64,000 nt of DNA from Klebsormidium nitens (taxonomy: Eukaryota > Streptophyta > Klebsormidiophyceae > Klebsormidiales > Klebsormidiaceae), in contig DF237366.1 in assembly GCA_000708835.1 (NCBI GenBank), positions 1 to 64,000 on the forward strand, read 5' to 3'. Shown here in pieces: positions 38,901 through 54,400 of this stretch. The notes under the pieces are model-generated. The model was not told the DNA's origin and ran no database searches. It saw only the letters and a list, made by a program, of their open reading frames with translations. Numbering within the stretch: the stretch's first letter is position 1; every line of letters starts with the position of its first letter. Made by a program: the position numbers and the translations under genes.

Positions 38901-41900
38901 CGCGGAGCTGGCCATGCTGCGCCTCTTCGCCGCGCACCCCGGCAGCAAGGTGATCTACATCGCGCCGCTCAAGGCGCTGGTGCGCGAGCGCATCGACGAC
39001 TGGCGGCGCAACCTGGTCCCCGCGCTGCGCAAGAGCATGGTCGAGCTCACCGGCGACTTCACGCCCGACATGCGCGCGCTGCTGGCCGCCGACATCATCA
39101 TCTGCACGCCCGAGAAGTGGGACGGCATCAGCCGCAACTGGCAAAACCGCAGGTGGGGGACTGTTCCTGTTGAGAACGTTCCTCGGCTGCTGACTGTGCG
39201 GGATCTTGATTGACACAGCCTGAATGGAAGTTCCTAAAGCAGGGCAGTACTTCCCCAGGTTAAGCTGGTGCGAAATTCTGGATCACGGGTCTTTGGTTGG
39301 GCTGTGCAAGAGCTTGCCGACTGCCCAAAGCGAAAAGGGGTATGCTGACGCCTTCGCACGCTTCTGCAGCTACGTCCAGAAGGTGGGCCTGATCGTGATC
39401 GACGAGATCCACTTGCTGGGCGCGGACCGCGGGCCCATCCTGGAGGTGATCGTGTCGCGCATGCGGTACGTGAGCAGCCAGACGGGCGCGCCCATCCGGT
39501 TCGTGGGCCTCTCCACCGCGCTCGCCAACGCGCGCGACCTCGCGGACTGGCTCGGCATCGAGGAGCGCGGGCTGTTCAACTTCAAGCCCAGCGTGCGGCC
39601 CGTCCCGCTCGACGTTCACGTCCAGGTACGGCCACGCGCATGAGGCAACGTACACGGCCACGCCCGACGCCTGCGCGCGAGTTCACATAGTCGCCTTTTC
39701 GGGTCAGAAAGTTGCATTTATTTTGTGGCGTTTGAATTATGATATGAGTGGCTCGGCGTCTCTCCAGGAGCTGCTGTCAAAGTTTGACAGGGGACTCACT
39801 GGTCCGCGGCGGCTGCTCCTCGCAGGGGTACCCCGGCAAGTTTTATTGCCCGCGCATGATGAGCATGAACAAGCCGACGTACGCGGCCATCAACCAGTAC
39901 TCGCCCTCCAAGCCCGTGCTCGTCTTCGTCTCGTCGCGCCGCCAGACCAGGCTCACTGCGCTGGACCTTATTCAGGTGAACAACTTCGGTGCACGAATTC
40001 CCATGCAACTCAGGCGCAGGGCCCTTGCTGAACGAGAAGTAACATCCGGCAGGAGTTTCTTGTCACGTTGTGTCTTAGGTGCGCTTGCTGGTACTTGTTA
40101 CAGCGGCAGTCAGCAAAATGAGACGTGCGCAGGCCTGCTTTGAACACTAATTTTTGCAGCCGGTTTTCTTCGTTTTTGTTCTGCCAAGAAGTAACATCGC
40201 CGACATGACGTCACGACCAGTCAAGGCCGTTCAAGGAATTCAAGCAGCGGTGTGATGTCCGTGTGTGCAGTTTGCTGCTGGCGACGAGCGGCCGCGGCAG
40301 TTCGTGAACATGGCGCAGGAGGAGGTGGAGGCGGTGGTGGAGCAGGTCAAGGACGGCAGCCTGAAGCACACGCTGCAGTTCGGCATCGGGATGCACCACG
40401 CCGGCCTCAACGAGCGGGACCGAACGCTCGTCGAGGAACTGTTCGTCAACAACAAAATCCAGGTGCCCCTCACAACAACAGCTCCCGCAATTGGATCCGG
40501 GAAGCGTATCTAAGTTCTCATCTTTCTACGTCTTTGCGAAGGAGAGGTTATCCAGCATCTTGAGGTTTACGAGTTGGCAAACGCACACCAATTTACTGGA
40601 GGGGTGAAAGCAGCCGGGGTCATATTGCGCTGCGTCCTTGCGTGAGATGCGCGGCATGCCATCCGCAGATCCTGGTGTGCACGAGCACGCTGGCGTGGGG
40701 CGTCAACTTCCCGGCGCACCTGGTGGTGGTGAAGGGCACGGAGTACTACGACGGCAAGAGCAAGCGGTACGTGGACTTCCCCATCACGGACGTCCTCCAG
40801 ATGATGGGCCGCGCGGGGCGGCCGCAGTTCGACGACCACGGCGTGGCCGTCATCATGGTGCACGAGCCCAAAAAGAGCTTCATCAAAAAAGTGAGCGGCC
40901 GCGGCCGGATGTGAAGAGCACGGAATCTGTCTCTCTTTCGGGCTGGAGAAGAACCTCGGCCGTTGGTCCAGCCACTAGGTCCCTTTTGGAACCGCATCGT
41001 CTGCTTCTGCTGGTTGTTGCATCACCAGAAACCAGCTGCACCTTGAGCGCATCGTAGGGGCCGCTGTGGCGGGCTGTGCTTAGGTCAATCTGCACAATGT
41101 GCAGTTCATGTACGACCCGTTCCCGGTGGAGAGCAGCCTGCCGGACGTGCTGCCGGACCACGTGAACGCGGAGGTGGTGGCGGGCACCATCGGCAGCACG
41201 CAGGACGCCGTCGACTACCTCACCTGGACCTTCTTCTACCGCCGCCTCGTGAGCGCTCGGCCTCGCATCTGGCCATGTTCGTATAGTGCAAACATTCCAT
41301 GCTCTAAACTTTGTGCTCCTGATTCTCCTGGGGCGCGGAAATAAGTGTCCTGTTAGACCCTTCTTCCTGAGGACCTTTATCGAGATCTCTGAATCCCGCT
41401 GGTGACTTGGCGGCTGAATTTTGGAGCAGGTACCTGGACAATCAGCCGTTGATCTGACCGTTGGCACTGCGCTTGGCCAGGTGATGAACCCGAGCTACTA
41501 CGGCCTGGCCGAGACGAGCGCGGACGCCATCAACGCGTTCCTGTCGGGCCTGGTGGGCACGACGCTGGGCGTGCTGGCCGACGCGGGGTGCGTGCGGGTG
41601 GAGGCCGACGGCAGCGTGGAGCCGCTCATGGCGGGCCGCATCGCGTCCTTCTACTACCTGCACTACGCCACCATGACGCTCTTCAGCGCAGCCATCCGCG
41701 CGGACACCCTGCACCAGGTCAGCGCGGGGCGCGGCCAGCAGCCAGCGCAAGCTGTGCGCACTTCTGGCTCGCCGCTGGCTCTGCGCATGAGTATTCACGT
41801 GGACAGCCGTGCTTGGCCGCCAGATATCTGTTTTTCGTCACTTCATGTCACATTCGAGGTGGCGATCATTGTTGCATTTCTCAGCGATACCACTTCGTTG

Positions 41901-44120
41901 ACCGGCTTACGTTCTGGTGACCGGATAGAGACCGCACCGTGCGTTCCGGCCGCTGACTGTGCCTGCCGTTTTGCTGTTTGCAGGAGGTGCTGCGCATTTT
42001 GTGCGGTGCGTCCGAGTACGACGAGCTGCCGGTGCGGCACAACGAGGACAAACTGAATGCGGAGCTGGCGGGCGTGGTGCGCTGGCCCGTGGACGCGCGC
42101 GCCCTGGATGACCCGCACATCAAGGCCAACCTGCTGCTGCAGGTGACACCCGCGGGGCCTGTCGCACAGCATGACCATGCCCCTCGCTGCTGGCCCGCTG
42201 GGGATTGGAGATGCCGGGTCGGGACGGGGGGCCCTATGACCATTCGTCTGTTTTGCAATCGAGCACCGAGTCGGTCTGGCCTTTGGCGGTTTGCGAGGCT
42301 CTCTCGGTTCCTTCCTAGGTGTCCGCTCGAGTCTCATCAGTGGAGCGTCGTGCGTTGCTGCGCAGGCGCACTTTTCGCGGCTGGCGCTGCCGGTGTCGGA
42401 CTACATCACGGACACCAAGTCGGTGCTGGACCAGAGCATCCGCATCCTGCAGGCCATGGTCGACATCGCCGCGCACGGCGGCTGGCTCGCCACCACGCTC
42501 CACGTCATGCACACCCTGCAAATGGTGCTCCAGGTCAGGCGCCGCACCGCATGCAGGCCGGCGTGCTCCGGCGGGGGTAGCCGCAAAGTCCTGTCCTTCT
42601 CAGAAAACGATTCGAGGGGGAATAAGCCGGGGGCCATCGTTTAGCCTGCGCTCTTTGATGTCCAGAGTCGTAGGCTGAGCACCACGTAGTGTCCCGCTCT
42701 CCGCCAACAAGCCGTTGCCTCGTAAGGGACCAGTATTTCGCTCTTGGCCCCTTCTATCTTAAAGCGCCGCTTGAAGAGACAAAAGAAGTTACTTGTTACT
42801 TTTTGTTTCCTGACCCAGTCGCTCCCCGTTGCAGGGCGCTTGGCACGACGAGTCCGCGCTGCTTTTCCTGCCCCACGTGACTGCTGACGTCGTCCAGCTG
42901 CTGGCTGCGCGCGGCATCCGCGGCCTGCCCCAGCTCATGGCGCTCTCCGCGGACCGGATCCGCGACTGGCTGCGCGCCCTGCTCACCCCGCCCGAGATCA
43001 GCGACCTCCTGCAGGTAGGCGCCCGCAGCAGTGCCGCCGTTTGTTTGCCAGACCGGGACAAAAGTATCCCGCGTGGCTATGGCCCTGCTACACGTGACTC
43101 AGCTTTTGATGATCTGGAAGTCCCCAACCCCAAATTCAGAACATTGGACGGCGGCGCCAAGAGCACCCGTTGCTTCGTTGGTCACCCCGGCTGCTACGAC
43201 GTGTCCCTAAGAGCTCCGCTCCCGTGAGCTTTGCCTTTCGCACGCCCGCCCACCACGGCTTGCAACGCACCTGCTTGTTTCCCCACCCCCTCTCACGCCG
43301 TCCCTCGTCGCTGCGTCCTCAGGCTTTGGCGCGCCTCCCTCGGGTCAGCGTCCAGTGCGCCCTGAAGCCAGCCTCGGGCGACAGCCAGCAGGTGGAGGTG
43401 CACCTGACGCGGCGGCGGGTCGGCCCTGGGCGGCCCGGGTCGGCCAAGGGGTGCCGCGCATACGCGCCCCGCTTCCCCAAGGTCAAGGAGGAGGGCTGGT
43501 GGCTTGTGGTGGGCACACCCCACACGCACGAGCTGCACGCGCTGAAGCGGGTCACGCTCGCCGACAGGCTCACCACGCGACTCACCATCCCCCGCCTTCC
43601 CTCCGACTCACACCAGGTGCGCGAATCGAGGCTAATGCAGGGTGGCACTATCGTCGTGTCTGCTTGCGGTGCAGGCAACGGCAGGTGATAGTTTCAAATC
43701 GTGGTCCGGTTGCTGTGCTTGTCACTTCCGGCTCCTAGTCGAGACGCTTCCTAGTGATGGGCCTGGCTGCCCTGGTTCCCTGGCGGCCCTGTGACGACTT
43801 TGCCCGTGTCGAATGCGCAGGAGCTGCGGCTGCACCTGGTGTCGGACTGCTACCTGGGCCTCGACCAGGAGCACGGCCTGCACCAGCCAGCAGACGCCGC
43901 GGAAGGGCCCTCCACGTCTGCGCAAGGCGCCGCCAGGAGCCGCAACGGGCAAGTCAGTGCCACAGGGCCAGCCACAAGTACCAACGGCGATGGGGAAAGC
44001 AGAAGACATGACAGTAAGGGGTCTGCCACAGGCTGGGCGATGCCCCACGTTGATGGCCGGGGGAAGGATGAGGAGGATGACGACGCTGAGGAAACCTTCT
44101 TTGATGCTTCCGAGGACTGA
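29920..44120 (+). CDS. ASCC3: ASCC3-type double-cassette Ski2-like helicase
   Basis: ASCC3 is the 3'-5' helicase of the activating signal cointegrator complex, active in ribosome quality control and alkylation repair in animals; plants keep one homologue. Thirty exons: 29920-29955, 30309-30421, 30683-30753, 30915-31092, 31289-32009, 32560-32964, 33205-33498, 33703-33864, 34089-34220, 34485-34628, 34870-35103, 35372-35503, 35849-36087, 36461-36707, 37008-37163, 37396-37551, 37763-37936, 38122-38283, 38506-39152, 39370-39625, 39826-39975, 40271-40462, 40669-40890, 41105-41248, 41481-41717, 41984-42142, 42366-42533, 42835-43014, 43323-43616, 43821-44120; 2234 residues (human about 2200). Cassette 1: GAGKT 529-533, DEVH 637-640, SAT 674-676, [10 protein letters not shown] near 876. 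Cassette 2: GSGKT 1378-1382, DEIH 1479-1482, [26 protein letters not shown]; both look catalytically complete. Each is followed by a Sec63-like unit, the last reading [13 protein letters not shown]. The tail is acidic. ASCC3 rather than Brr2 because motifs such as GIGMHHAGL and [14 protein letters not shown] and the VNPSYY-type blocks align throughout. ACCATGG supports the start. Confidence 0.95.
37164..37395 (+). other. GC-AG intron 15 of ASCC3-like gene
   Basis: Exon 15 ends ATCCAG, followed by GCAAGC; the acceptor is GGCAG. Joining gives INILIQ then [14 protein letters not shown], the conserved order in the family. No in-frame GT lies nearby. Confidence 0.88.
37937..38121 (+). other. GC-AG intron 17 of ASCC3-like gene
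   Basis: Exon 17 ends GCCAAG, followed by GCAAGC; the acceptor is GCGCAG. Joining gives NPHGAK then [10 protein letters not shown], as in the family. The donor hexamer is identical to the other two GC-AG introns found in this window. Confidence 0.88.
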
Positions 44121-46759
<2,639 letters not shown>

Positions 46760-48424
46760 GCGCAAAGCACTCTCACTTGACCAACCAAACTGGTGTTTTC
46801 TAACACCACCCTTCTCTTGGAATCTTTCAACACTGTGAGTCCAAATGGGATTGCCGAAGAACAGTCTGTTACGTGTACTTGGGGGTTTTAGGTCGAGGAG
46901 GCAGTCCTTAAATCAAACTTTGGTAGGAGGCAGCTCCGCGGCTCTCATGTGCTCTTGAGTATGGAATTCTACCAGGAGGCAATGTCCTGTGGTCACCAAT
47001 GCAATGCTTTTGTGGGGCTCCTTCTGAGAAAGAAGTCTCTTTTAGCAATCTGTGTACCAAGACCAGGATATCTTTCCTCAGAGTAGGCCAGTGAACCAAA
47101 ACTGAGGACCTGCAGGTCAAGAGTTGGTGTTCTGCATCTTAATCAGCTGGTTGTACCATTTCGCTGAGCCTTTGATACTGAGCCACACAAAACAGTGTCA
47201 CCGCATGTGCAAAACACGCTTAACTCACTGCACAAACGACTTATCCCTGCAGATGAAGCTAGTGCTGTCAAACTCTTCAGTGACTTCCTTACCAGCGCCC
47301 TTAACCTACATCCGAAACTCCTCAAAATAGAACTGTAGAAACTTCCTACATGACGTCTGCCAAGTGCAAGTCCCTCTTGACATTACCTGGGACGCACCAG
47401 CAATGACATGACTTCTCAGTTCTTTAACGTTCCAGCTTTGTACGGTGCCTACAAGGTGATCTTATCTGATCTGATTATCTTACCAACTGCAGGAAAATTC
47501 TTCATACTTTCATCAATATTTGGCAAGAACTCTCCCCCCTTGTCCATGTGGCCCGGAAGGGGGGTGTCGAACTGGTAGCCTCACACTGTCACAGTCACCA
47601 CCGAACTGTGCCTGTCACCCTCCGTTTGCGCAGGAGTGCTGATTGGTCATGAAGCGAGAGACGCGTGCAAGGAGATTTTGCTGGATTGGATTCCTTAGAC
47701 CTGCATCATCCAGTCTGCAAACAGGACGACCTGATGGAAAAATGAGAGATACGCAATTCTGAGAATGGCTTAGAGCTCAGATGTTGGTGAAACGATTAAA
47801 CCAACCCCAAAGGCTATAATGGATGCAGGTATTGGGACATTGAAGGGCCAGCTGCCGAATCACTTTCATGTGTACAGAGCCTGCGCACATGTCTTTATCT
47901 GGTGCATTCTCCTCGATCCAGCGCATGGGGCGCATGAGGAATATAAACAGTGCACACTGCTAAGTATAGCGCCTGCGTAGAGCTCATAGTAGTGTATCCT
48001 GGTATAGGTATACCTAATGCGCTTTAGTCACAGCTCACACAACGTGCACCCATTGGCCAGTACGCAACGACTGTTTCCTATCACATGCCGTGCAGGCCAT
48101 GGCCCATCAGAGCATATCGCATGGCTCTGTATTCATGGGGCGGCCGAGCCTTGATGATCCATGATGTGCAGCTTGCAGTTGGCGCGTGGTCGTACTTAAA
48201 TAGTAATACCTGTATGTTGTTGTGCATCATGCTCGTGTTGAACATCATGTTCGCTTATAGCATGCCATATGGCAGCCGCCGACGTTATAAGCAATTGTGA
48301 ACACTGTGTTGATTGCATGGCCCGAGGACTACGTTCTCGAACAGGTGATAATTGGGCTTACATGATCATAACTAATGCCAACGACTCACATCATGTAAAA
48401 GGTGCAAACTCAAATACCGACCTC
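46760..48424. other. Convergent spacer, histone H3 / COG3
   Basis: After the H3 stem-loop there is about 1.6 kb with no recognisable gene. A 12-base palindrome TAGGTATACCTA lies near 48005. Several short open frames (60-71 codons) lack any domain. Confidence 0.6.
46791..46808 (+). promoter_or_regulatory. Histone mRNA 3' stem-loop
   Basis: GGTGTT (46792-46797), loop TTCT, AACACC (46802-46807), with an extra outer T-A pair. The 5' flank contains CCAAA and the 3' flank reads ACCC, both as in the animal consensus; the stem itself resembles the palindrome of green-algal histone genes, as I recall it. The third loop base is C where U is usual. Confidence 0.8.
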
Positions 48425-51400
48425 TTACAGTCCAATCACTGCATCGAGCTTTCGTTGCAGTTCAGCGATACTTTGTAGCTGAATGACTCCTTTGTCTTCA
48501 TCATCATATTCTTGCTCAATGAGTGAAGCAATCTGCCCATGTGCCTCCAAGATGTTTGATCTGCAAAGGGCGATCACGTATTTATGTCAGCTACTCATAT
48601 GATGCAGATAGGTACTCTTGAAACAAGCGGAGAAGCATCCTGCCAGACAAGCTCCAACCTCTTGCAGGGGTTTACCGATGCAGATCGTCGAACACTAGCC
48701 ACGATCGACAGCTGCCAGGTCTTGGGGACTCACTTGATGGGCTTGAAGAGGATGGCCCGCGTGCTCACGTTCTGCAGGTACACCTTCATCTTGGCCACCA
48801 CGGGAGGCAGCTCCGCCCGAATGGCCTCGTCCATCTGCAGCCATCCGCAGGGAACGAGCTCAGAAAAGCGACACGGCAGGTGGTATCAGCGCGGCAGTCC
48901 CTGTCTTATGATGTCCAGTGACCGCTTTCAAGAACGCACCCTCGGATGCGAGACAGACGCCAGCGCAGCCCCGGCCTTCCCGCCCGCTCCTCACCTTGTC
49001 CATGATCTCGTGCACCTTGGCGGCCTGCGCAAAGGCCTGCGTGCGTAGCGGCACCGGGTCTCCCCCACTGGCGCTGACGGTCTTGACGGCGGTGACCTTG
49101 GTGATGAAGGAGAGCAGCGGCTCGATCATGAGCTTGGTGACCGCCATGATGAACTGCTCGCACGTCAGCTTCAGGTCCTTCTCCAGCTCCTGCACCGCAC
49201 GCACACGCAGGGCCGTCACTCGCAGGCTCCGTCGCTTGACCACATGAAGCCAAACAACAAGAGCCAAAGACAAGGAGCTTGGCCAGTTAGAGGGCTCTGG
49301 ATCCTCAGTGAGCGTTGAAAGCTTCGCACCATGCTGTCGACATGCTGCTTGGTATACTGGTTGATCAACAAAGGGGCTCACAAAGGTCAGCAGACAGCTC
49401 ATGGAAGGTCGGAGATCACCTTTTTAGCATCAATCTGGTTCTCCACGACCCGAGGCGCCCCGCTGCTGAGCACTCGGACGAGGCCGTTGCTGCTGGAGAA
49501 CGCGAAGATGGAGGCCTGGCCCCGCAAGATGCGCCGCATGTGCTCCTGCATGCGCCGAGTAATGGCTAATGGTCCCGCACAGTAAAGAAACGAAGTATTC
49601 CCAACACACGGACTGAGCGATGCAGGCCAGATGTGACCACCTCACGACATTGGAAAGCGTTCAGACTGATGCAGGCCGAGGAGTGAACGGTGAAAGAAGA
49701 GCGAGGTCAATCCGGTGTGCCTGCGATAAAAGAGGCTGGACTTACGAGCATGTGCGAGAAATCGAGCTCCTTGTATGTGACCGCAAAGTCGATGTCGAAG
49801 GGGGCGATCTGAAAGAGGAAGCAACGACGAGATGCGTCAGCAAAAGGGCCCTTGCTCGGCCACAGGATGCTGGAACAGGCCGACAGCAGGGGCATGAAAA
49901 GCAGCAGAGAGCGCACAATGCGTTTTGCACAGCGGCAAAGGACACGTTCCAGTGGCGGGTTGCGGCGCCGGACCTGCTCGCGCAGGATGAGCAGGTGCTT
50001 GACCACGAAGAGCTGGCCGTCCAGGCTGCCCGCTTTCTTGGCGATGCTCTTGCTGGCCCGCTGGATGGACATTGAACACAGGCTGATCGCCTCCTGCAGC
50101 AGGCAAGGGGGCCAGTCAGGTGTGTAGGAGGCAGCCTGTTCGTCTCTCCTGCAGAAGGGGCAGGCGATGGGGAACGATTTGTTCACAAGAGTCCAAAATT
50201 TGGAGGCCGGCCCGGCAGCGCATGGCGGCCGTGGAGGGCGGGTCACCTGGGCGAGGCCGGTGAAGATGTTGTGGTCGACACAGCGGTACAGCTTGGAGAG
50301 GCACGACAGCGTGCGCTCCAGGGGGGGGTACCACGTCGTGTACGCGTCCTGGCCGTCCTCGCCCGCCGCGCCCTCCTCCTGGATCTGCACGCACCGTGCA
50401 CACGACGGCTCAGCTGAAAAGGGGTTATGCCGCGCCGCACCATAGGCACATCAGCACAGCGGAGCATAGCCGAGCGTTTACGGAAGCCCCAGATACAGAC
50501 CCCAAGCGATGCGAAGAGGGGAGAACATGAAGCAACAGTCGCCTTCTTACCCGGAAGGACGGAAAGAAGCCGGCGAAGCTGGCCTCCGCTCACGAAAAGC
50601 GAGAGCCGAGAAAGGAACATAAGTCGTGACAAGGGGCGGTAAACCGAATTAGGTACTACACGTGGAGCAATGCAAGACGGCAGCTAGGGCGTTAAGCCAG
50701 ACGGCGAGGTCGAAGCGAGCGCCCCTTACTTCCGATTGCGTGGAGGGCACTTTCTCGAGCTTGGCGGGATAGTCCAGGTCGTCGGGGGTCGGATTGTAGT
50801 TGGCAATCTGCAGCCCAGAAGGAGGCAATCAGCATTGAACTTGCTGCCTAAACTGCCGTTCTTGTAGCCTCGTACCGCATCAAAGAGCATGTCTACAGGC
50901 AGCGCTGGAGAATCGACCGACATGCATGTATCAGACAAGAGTAGGCAATCATCGGGGGGAAAGCTAGGGTCACGGGTTTGGGGTGTGCGCACCTCGTCGC
51001 GCATGTAGGTCTGTGCGCGGAAGGTGAGGCGCTCCTGCACGTCGGCGAGCGTGCGGTCCACGGTGGGCCGCAACCCGGCCACGGCCTCGCCCTTGCGGCC
51101 CAGCTGCTCGTCCAGCACCTCCGCCTTCAGAATGTCCACCTGCACCACCGCCACACCGCGTCAGGGCAACTGCGAGCAGCGGCAACTAGCCGAAGCAAGG
51201 GGCAGGCACAAGGAACGGATCACTTCGTAATCTGAGAAACGACTGTCGTGTGTTGGTGATTTCAAGAACCGCTTCGCCCCAGGGTCCCGAAGGTAGAAAC
51301 GTGATGTCGTCCTCGGAACCTGTGCTAGCGAGCGAGCCGCGTTTGACGATACTGCAAGACTTCTGACGTCCTCTTTGAGCGGCACACCGACCGAGAGGGA

Positions 51401-54400
51401 GTCTGCGGGGCGGTGGGATGGCCCCGGGCAGAAAGAAGATGCGGGACCGGCACAAAAAGACGCGAGGTCAAAGGCTTGGCACGGACCAGCTCGCAAAGGA
51501 GGTCGAGGTCGGCCTCGTGGATGAAGCGCGGGCGCAGCGTGTCGTAGAGCACGGTGCACAGGGGGTCAATGAGGGGGGCCAGGTTGGCGGGCTCCGCCGA
51601 GGAGGCAGGGAAGAAGTGGTCGAACAGCTGGTGCTCCAGCTGGCACACCTGCACGACACCAGATAAGGGAGGACCCTCAGTCAGGATGAGACTCGTTAGA
51701 GACCCAAAAGCCCAACGGTCTTTGTCATCTCAGAATGTAACACGAAACAACCGAGACGAGAGACGGCTGACAGGGGGCACACGCTGACGCCGACTCGCAA
51801 CGGGGATGGCGAGGAGCGAGGAGCCAAGGCGGTACCGGACAAACAGATCCGCGAGACAAAGTGCGGGCTACAGACATGCTGTATACTGAGTTGAGGGGAA
51901 CGATGGCGAGCACCGAGAGTACGTTCGGTGAAAGGACGAGGAGATTGCACGGACTCTTCAATTCACTGAAACGCTGCAGCGCTTTATTTCTGCACTTGTC
52001 AAGGGCCGTAGAGGGTAAGACAAGCAACCAAAGAAGTTGCAAAGGAGTGCTCGAACTAAGTGAATACGTCTTGATTCACACCAGCCAATGTAGGTGCGGT
52101 CAAGATTATCAAACAAGAGATTCTTGACAAGATTATTTTAAGTTCAAGCCACGCTTGGCAAACGCGGAGCCGCTGAGTGGAGGGGTCCGTGTGCCTGACC
52201 TGCATGAGGTACGCGCACCCCGAGCGCGTGAGCGAGGGCAGGCTTTGCGCCTTGGCGTACTCCGTGATGCGCTGCTGGACCACGCCCGCCACCTGCAAAC
52301 CACACGCCCGTCAGCGCACCATCCGGTGGGAAGAGACAAGGCCTCGAGCCGACGGAAACCTTTCGATGGGAATTATGGCCGAGAGAACACAAATAAACGA
52401 CCATCCTTGGCAGCCAGTGTGTGCAGTGTTGCCAGCCAGCGGCGGTGCTGCGGGTGCTGACCAGTGCAAGGCGCTGCTCGCAGTAGAGGCCGTGGCAGTC
52501 GGCGAGCAGCTGTTGGTACTCCTTGCGCGCTGCGCGCGTCTCCATCTCCTCCATCAGAGCCTTCAACTGCACACCAAACACCATGGGAGTCACGCAAAGT
52601 GAGGGCGCTGATTGGCAGCGACTTTCGGCGCGTTCACTGGCAGAGGCGAGTTGCTTGGACGGGAGCGCAGCGTGCTTTCGACCAAGCGTAGTATCCAGGC
52701 CGGGACATGCATGATCCCGGGACCTACCGAGGGGGCGGCCGCTTTGAATCGGACGTACAGCAAGGACGTCTCCGCCCCCTCGGCCACGTTGGCTGCCCTG
52801 CCCCCTTCGCTGCTGGAGGCGCTCTCCTTGATCGCCTGCTGCACCTGCGCACGCACATGGCAGCCGCTCATTTCGAGGCGCCAGCTCGGGGACTCAGCGA
52901 ATCCGAGTAGCACGCACAGCCCAAAGTAAAGAGCAGGAAAATGCATGCTGACGGCAAGTCGTACAAGCAGACGAAAGGTCATGCCGTCCAACTGAGGGCG
53001 ATTGGCATGCTGTACAAATGGAGGAGGGTTGGCCGTGTTTCAGGGTCGACTTACCTGTTGGGAGGCATGGCGCAGCACAGACAGCACATGCGACCGCACC
53101 GTCCCCAGCGCCCGAGACTGCAGAGAAACGATCACCGTCATCAAAAGTGACCCTGGCACGCTCTCCAACATAAGCACTGGCAGTTTCGTCGTTCGAAAAC
53201 AGGTTTTGGCAAGATTCATGCGATCCGAGGCTAGCCAAAAGACACAGGAATACTCAGAGCCAGAGGGTGGTAGGAGTGTTGATCCAGCGCACCTGCAGTT
53301 GCCGGAACTTGACCAGGTACACAGCGGAGTCGGCGTACTGCGGATTGCTACCGACATACCTGCAGCAGAAACGCAGACGAACATGAGACAAGGGCCATCA
53401 AATCCCAGGACACTATGTCGCAACTCAGATGTACACATGAGACCAACGAAAAGACAAAGTTGAGAGATAAGCTGTCAGCAGGAAAGGGAAAGGCATCCCT
53501 AGCACCACTGTTCGTTTGTTGCGATATTGCTTACGCTATACATTCGTCCAGTCGTTTGAGAAGAGGGAGGAAGTGGGCGTTGTTGACCGTCAGATTGGGC
53601 GAATGGAATTGCGCTGCAACCTGCAAACATAAGAAGAGCTCGAGTAAGCAGACTGGCAGGTCGGTTACCAAGCCGGACAGGAAGCGCTGGGGGCTAGCGA
53701 AGGGCGAGCCTTGGTGGAGGCCACAGGGCGAGCCCTTAGAATTCGGGTCTAGGCCCAGCCTGCCAGCTTCAATGGCGGCGAGCTGACGATGATAAGAGAC
53801 GCCGCCGTCGTGACCAGGGAACTGGAAACGCCGGTCTGAACTCCCTTCGTCTGACATTCTGCAGCACCGTCAGCTGATTGCACAGCCTAAAACTTCGAGT
53901 GTGGATCATGAGCTGTTTTAATTTTCAACAGTGGCGTCCAACCATCCTTGACATGCAATCGAAGCTGGACATACCGTCTCCAGCTCATCGAAGTAGTTGA
54001 GCTTGGTGCGCAGGGCGTCTGCAAACTCGACAAGGCGTTCCTTCTCCTGCACAAGCCGCTCGCAAGCGTCGTGCAGGGTCTGCGTCTTGGTGGCAACCGC
54101 TGCGTGCTGCGCCTGCAGGTCGTCAAACAGGCCCAGCGTCTCGTCTACCTGCAAGGGGGCACAGCGAAGGCAATCGGCAGACTAGCAGGGGGGGGGGCGG
54201 TGATCCGCACGGAGAGACTTCAGTATGAAGCTCGATCTTTATCTGTGACGGCACTTTACTGCCAGTCTGTCACAACCACAGACGGCGAAAGAGTTGGACT
54301 TAAGACATTGAGGAGTTGACTGCAAGTGGCTAAAGCTGCAGGTCCCAAACTGACGTTTTTTCTACATCAAACAGGGCTGTACTCTAAGCCATCATCTCTT

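Noticed and set aside
38479-39216. 245-codon minus-strand frame and similar frames opposite ASCC3 exons
   Set aside because: Mirror frames of GC-rich helicase exons with no domain of their own.
29920-44120. Brr2 (U5 snRNP helicase) as identity of the large helicase
   Set aside because: Same architecture, but the motif wording, N-terminus and C-terminal [13 protein letters not shown] follow ASCC3 more closely.
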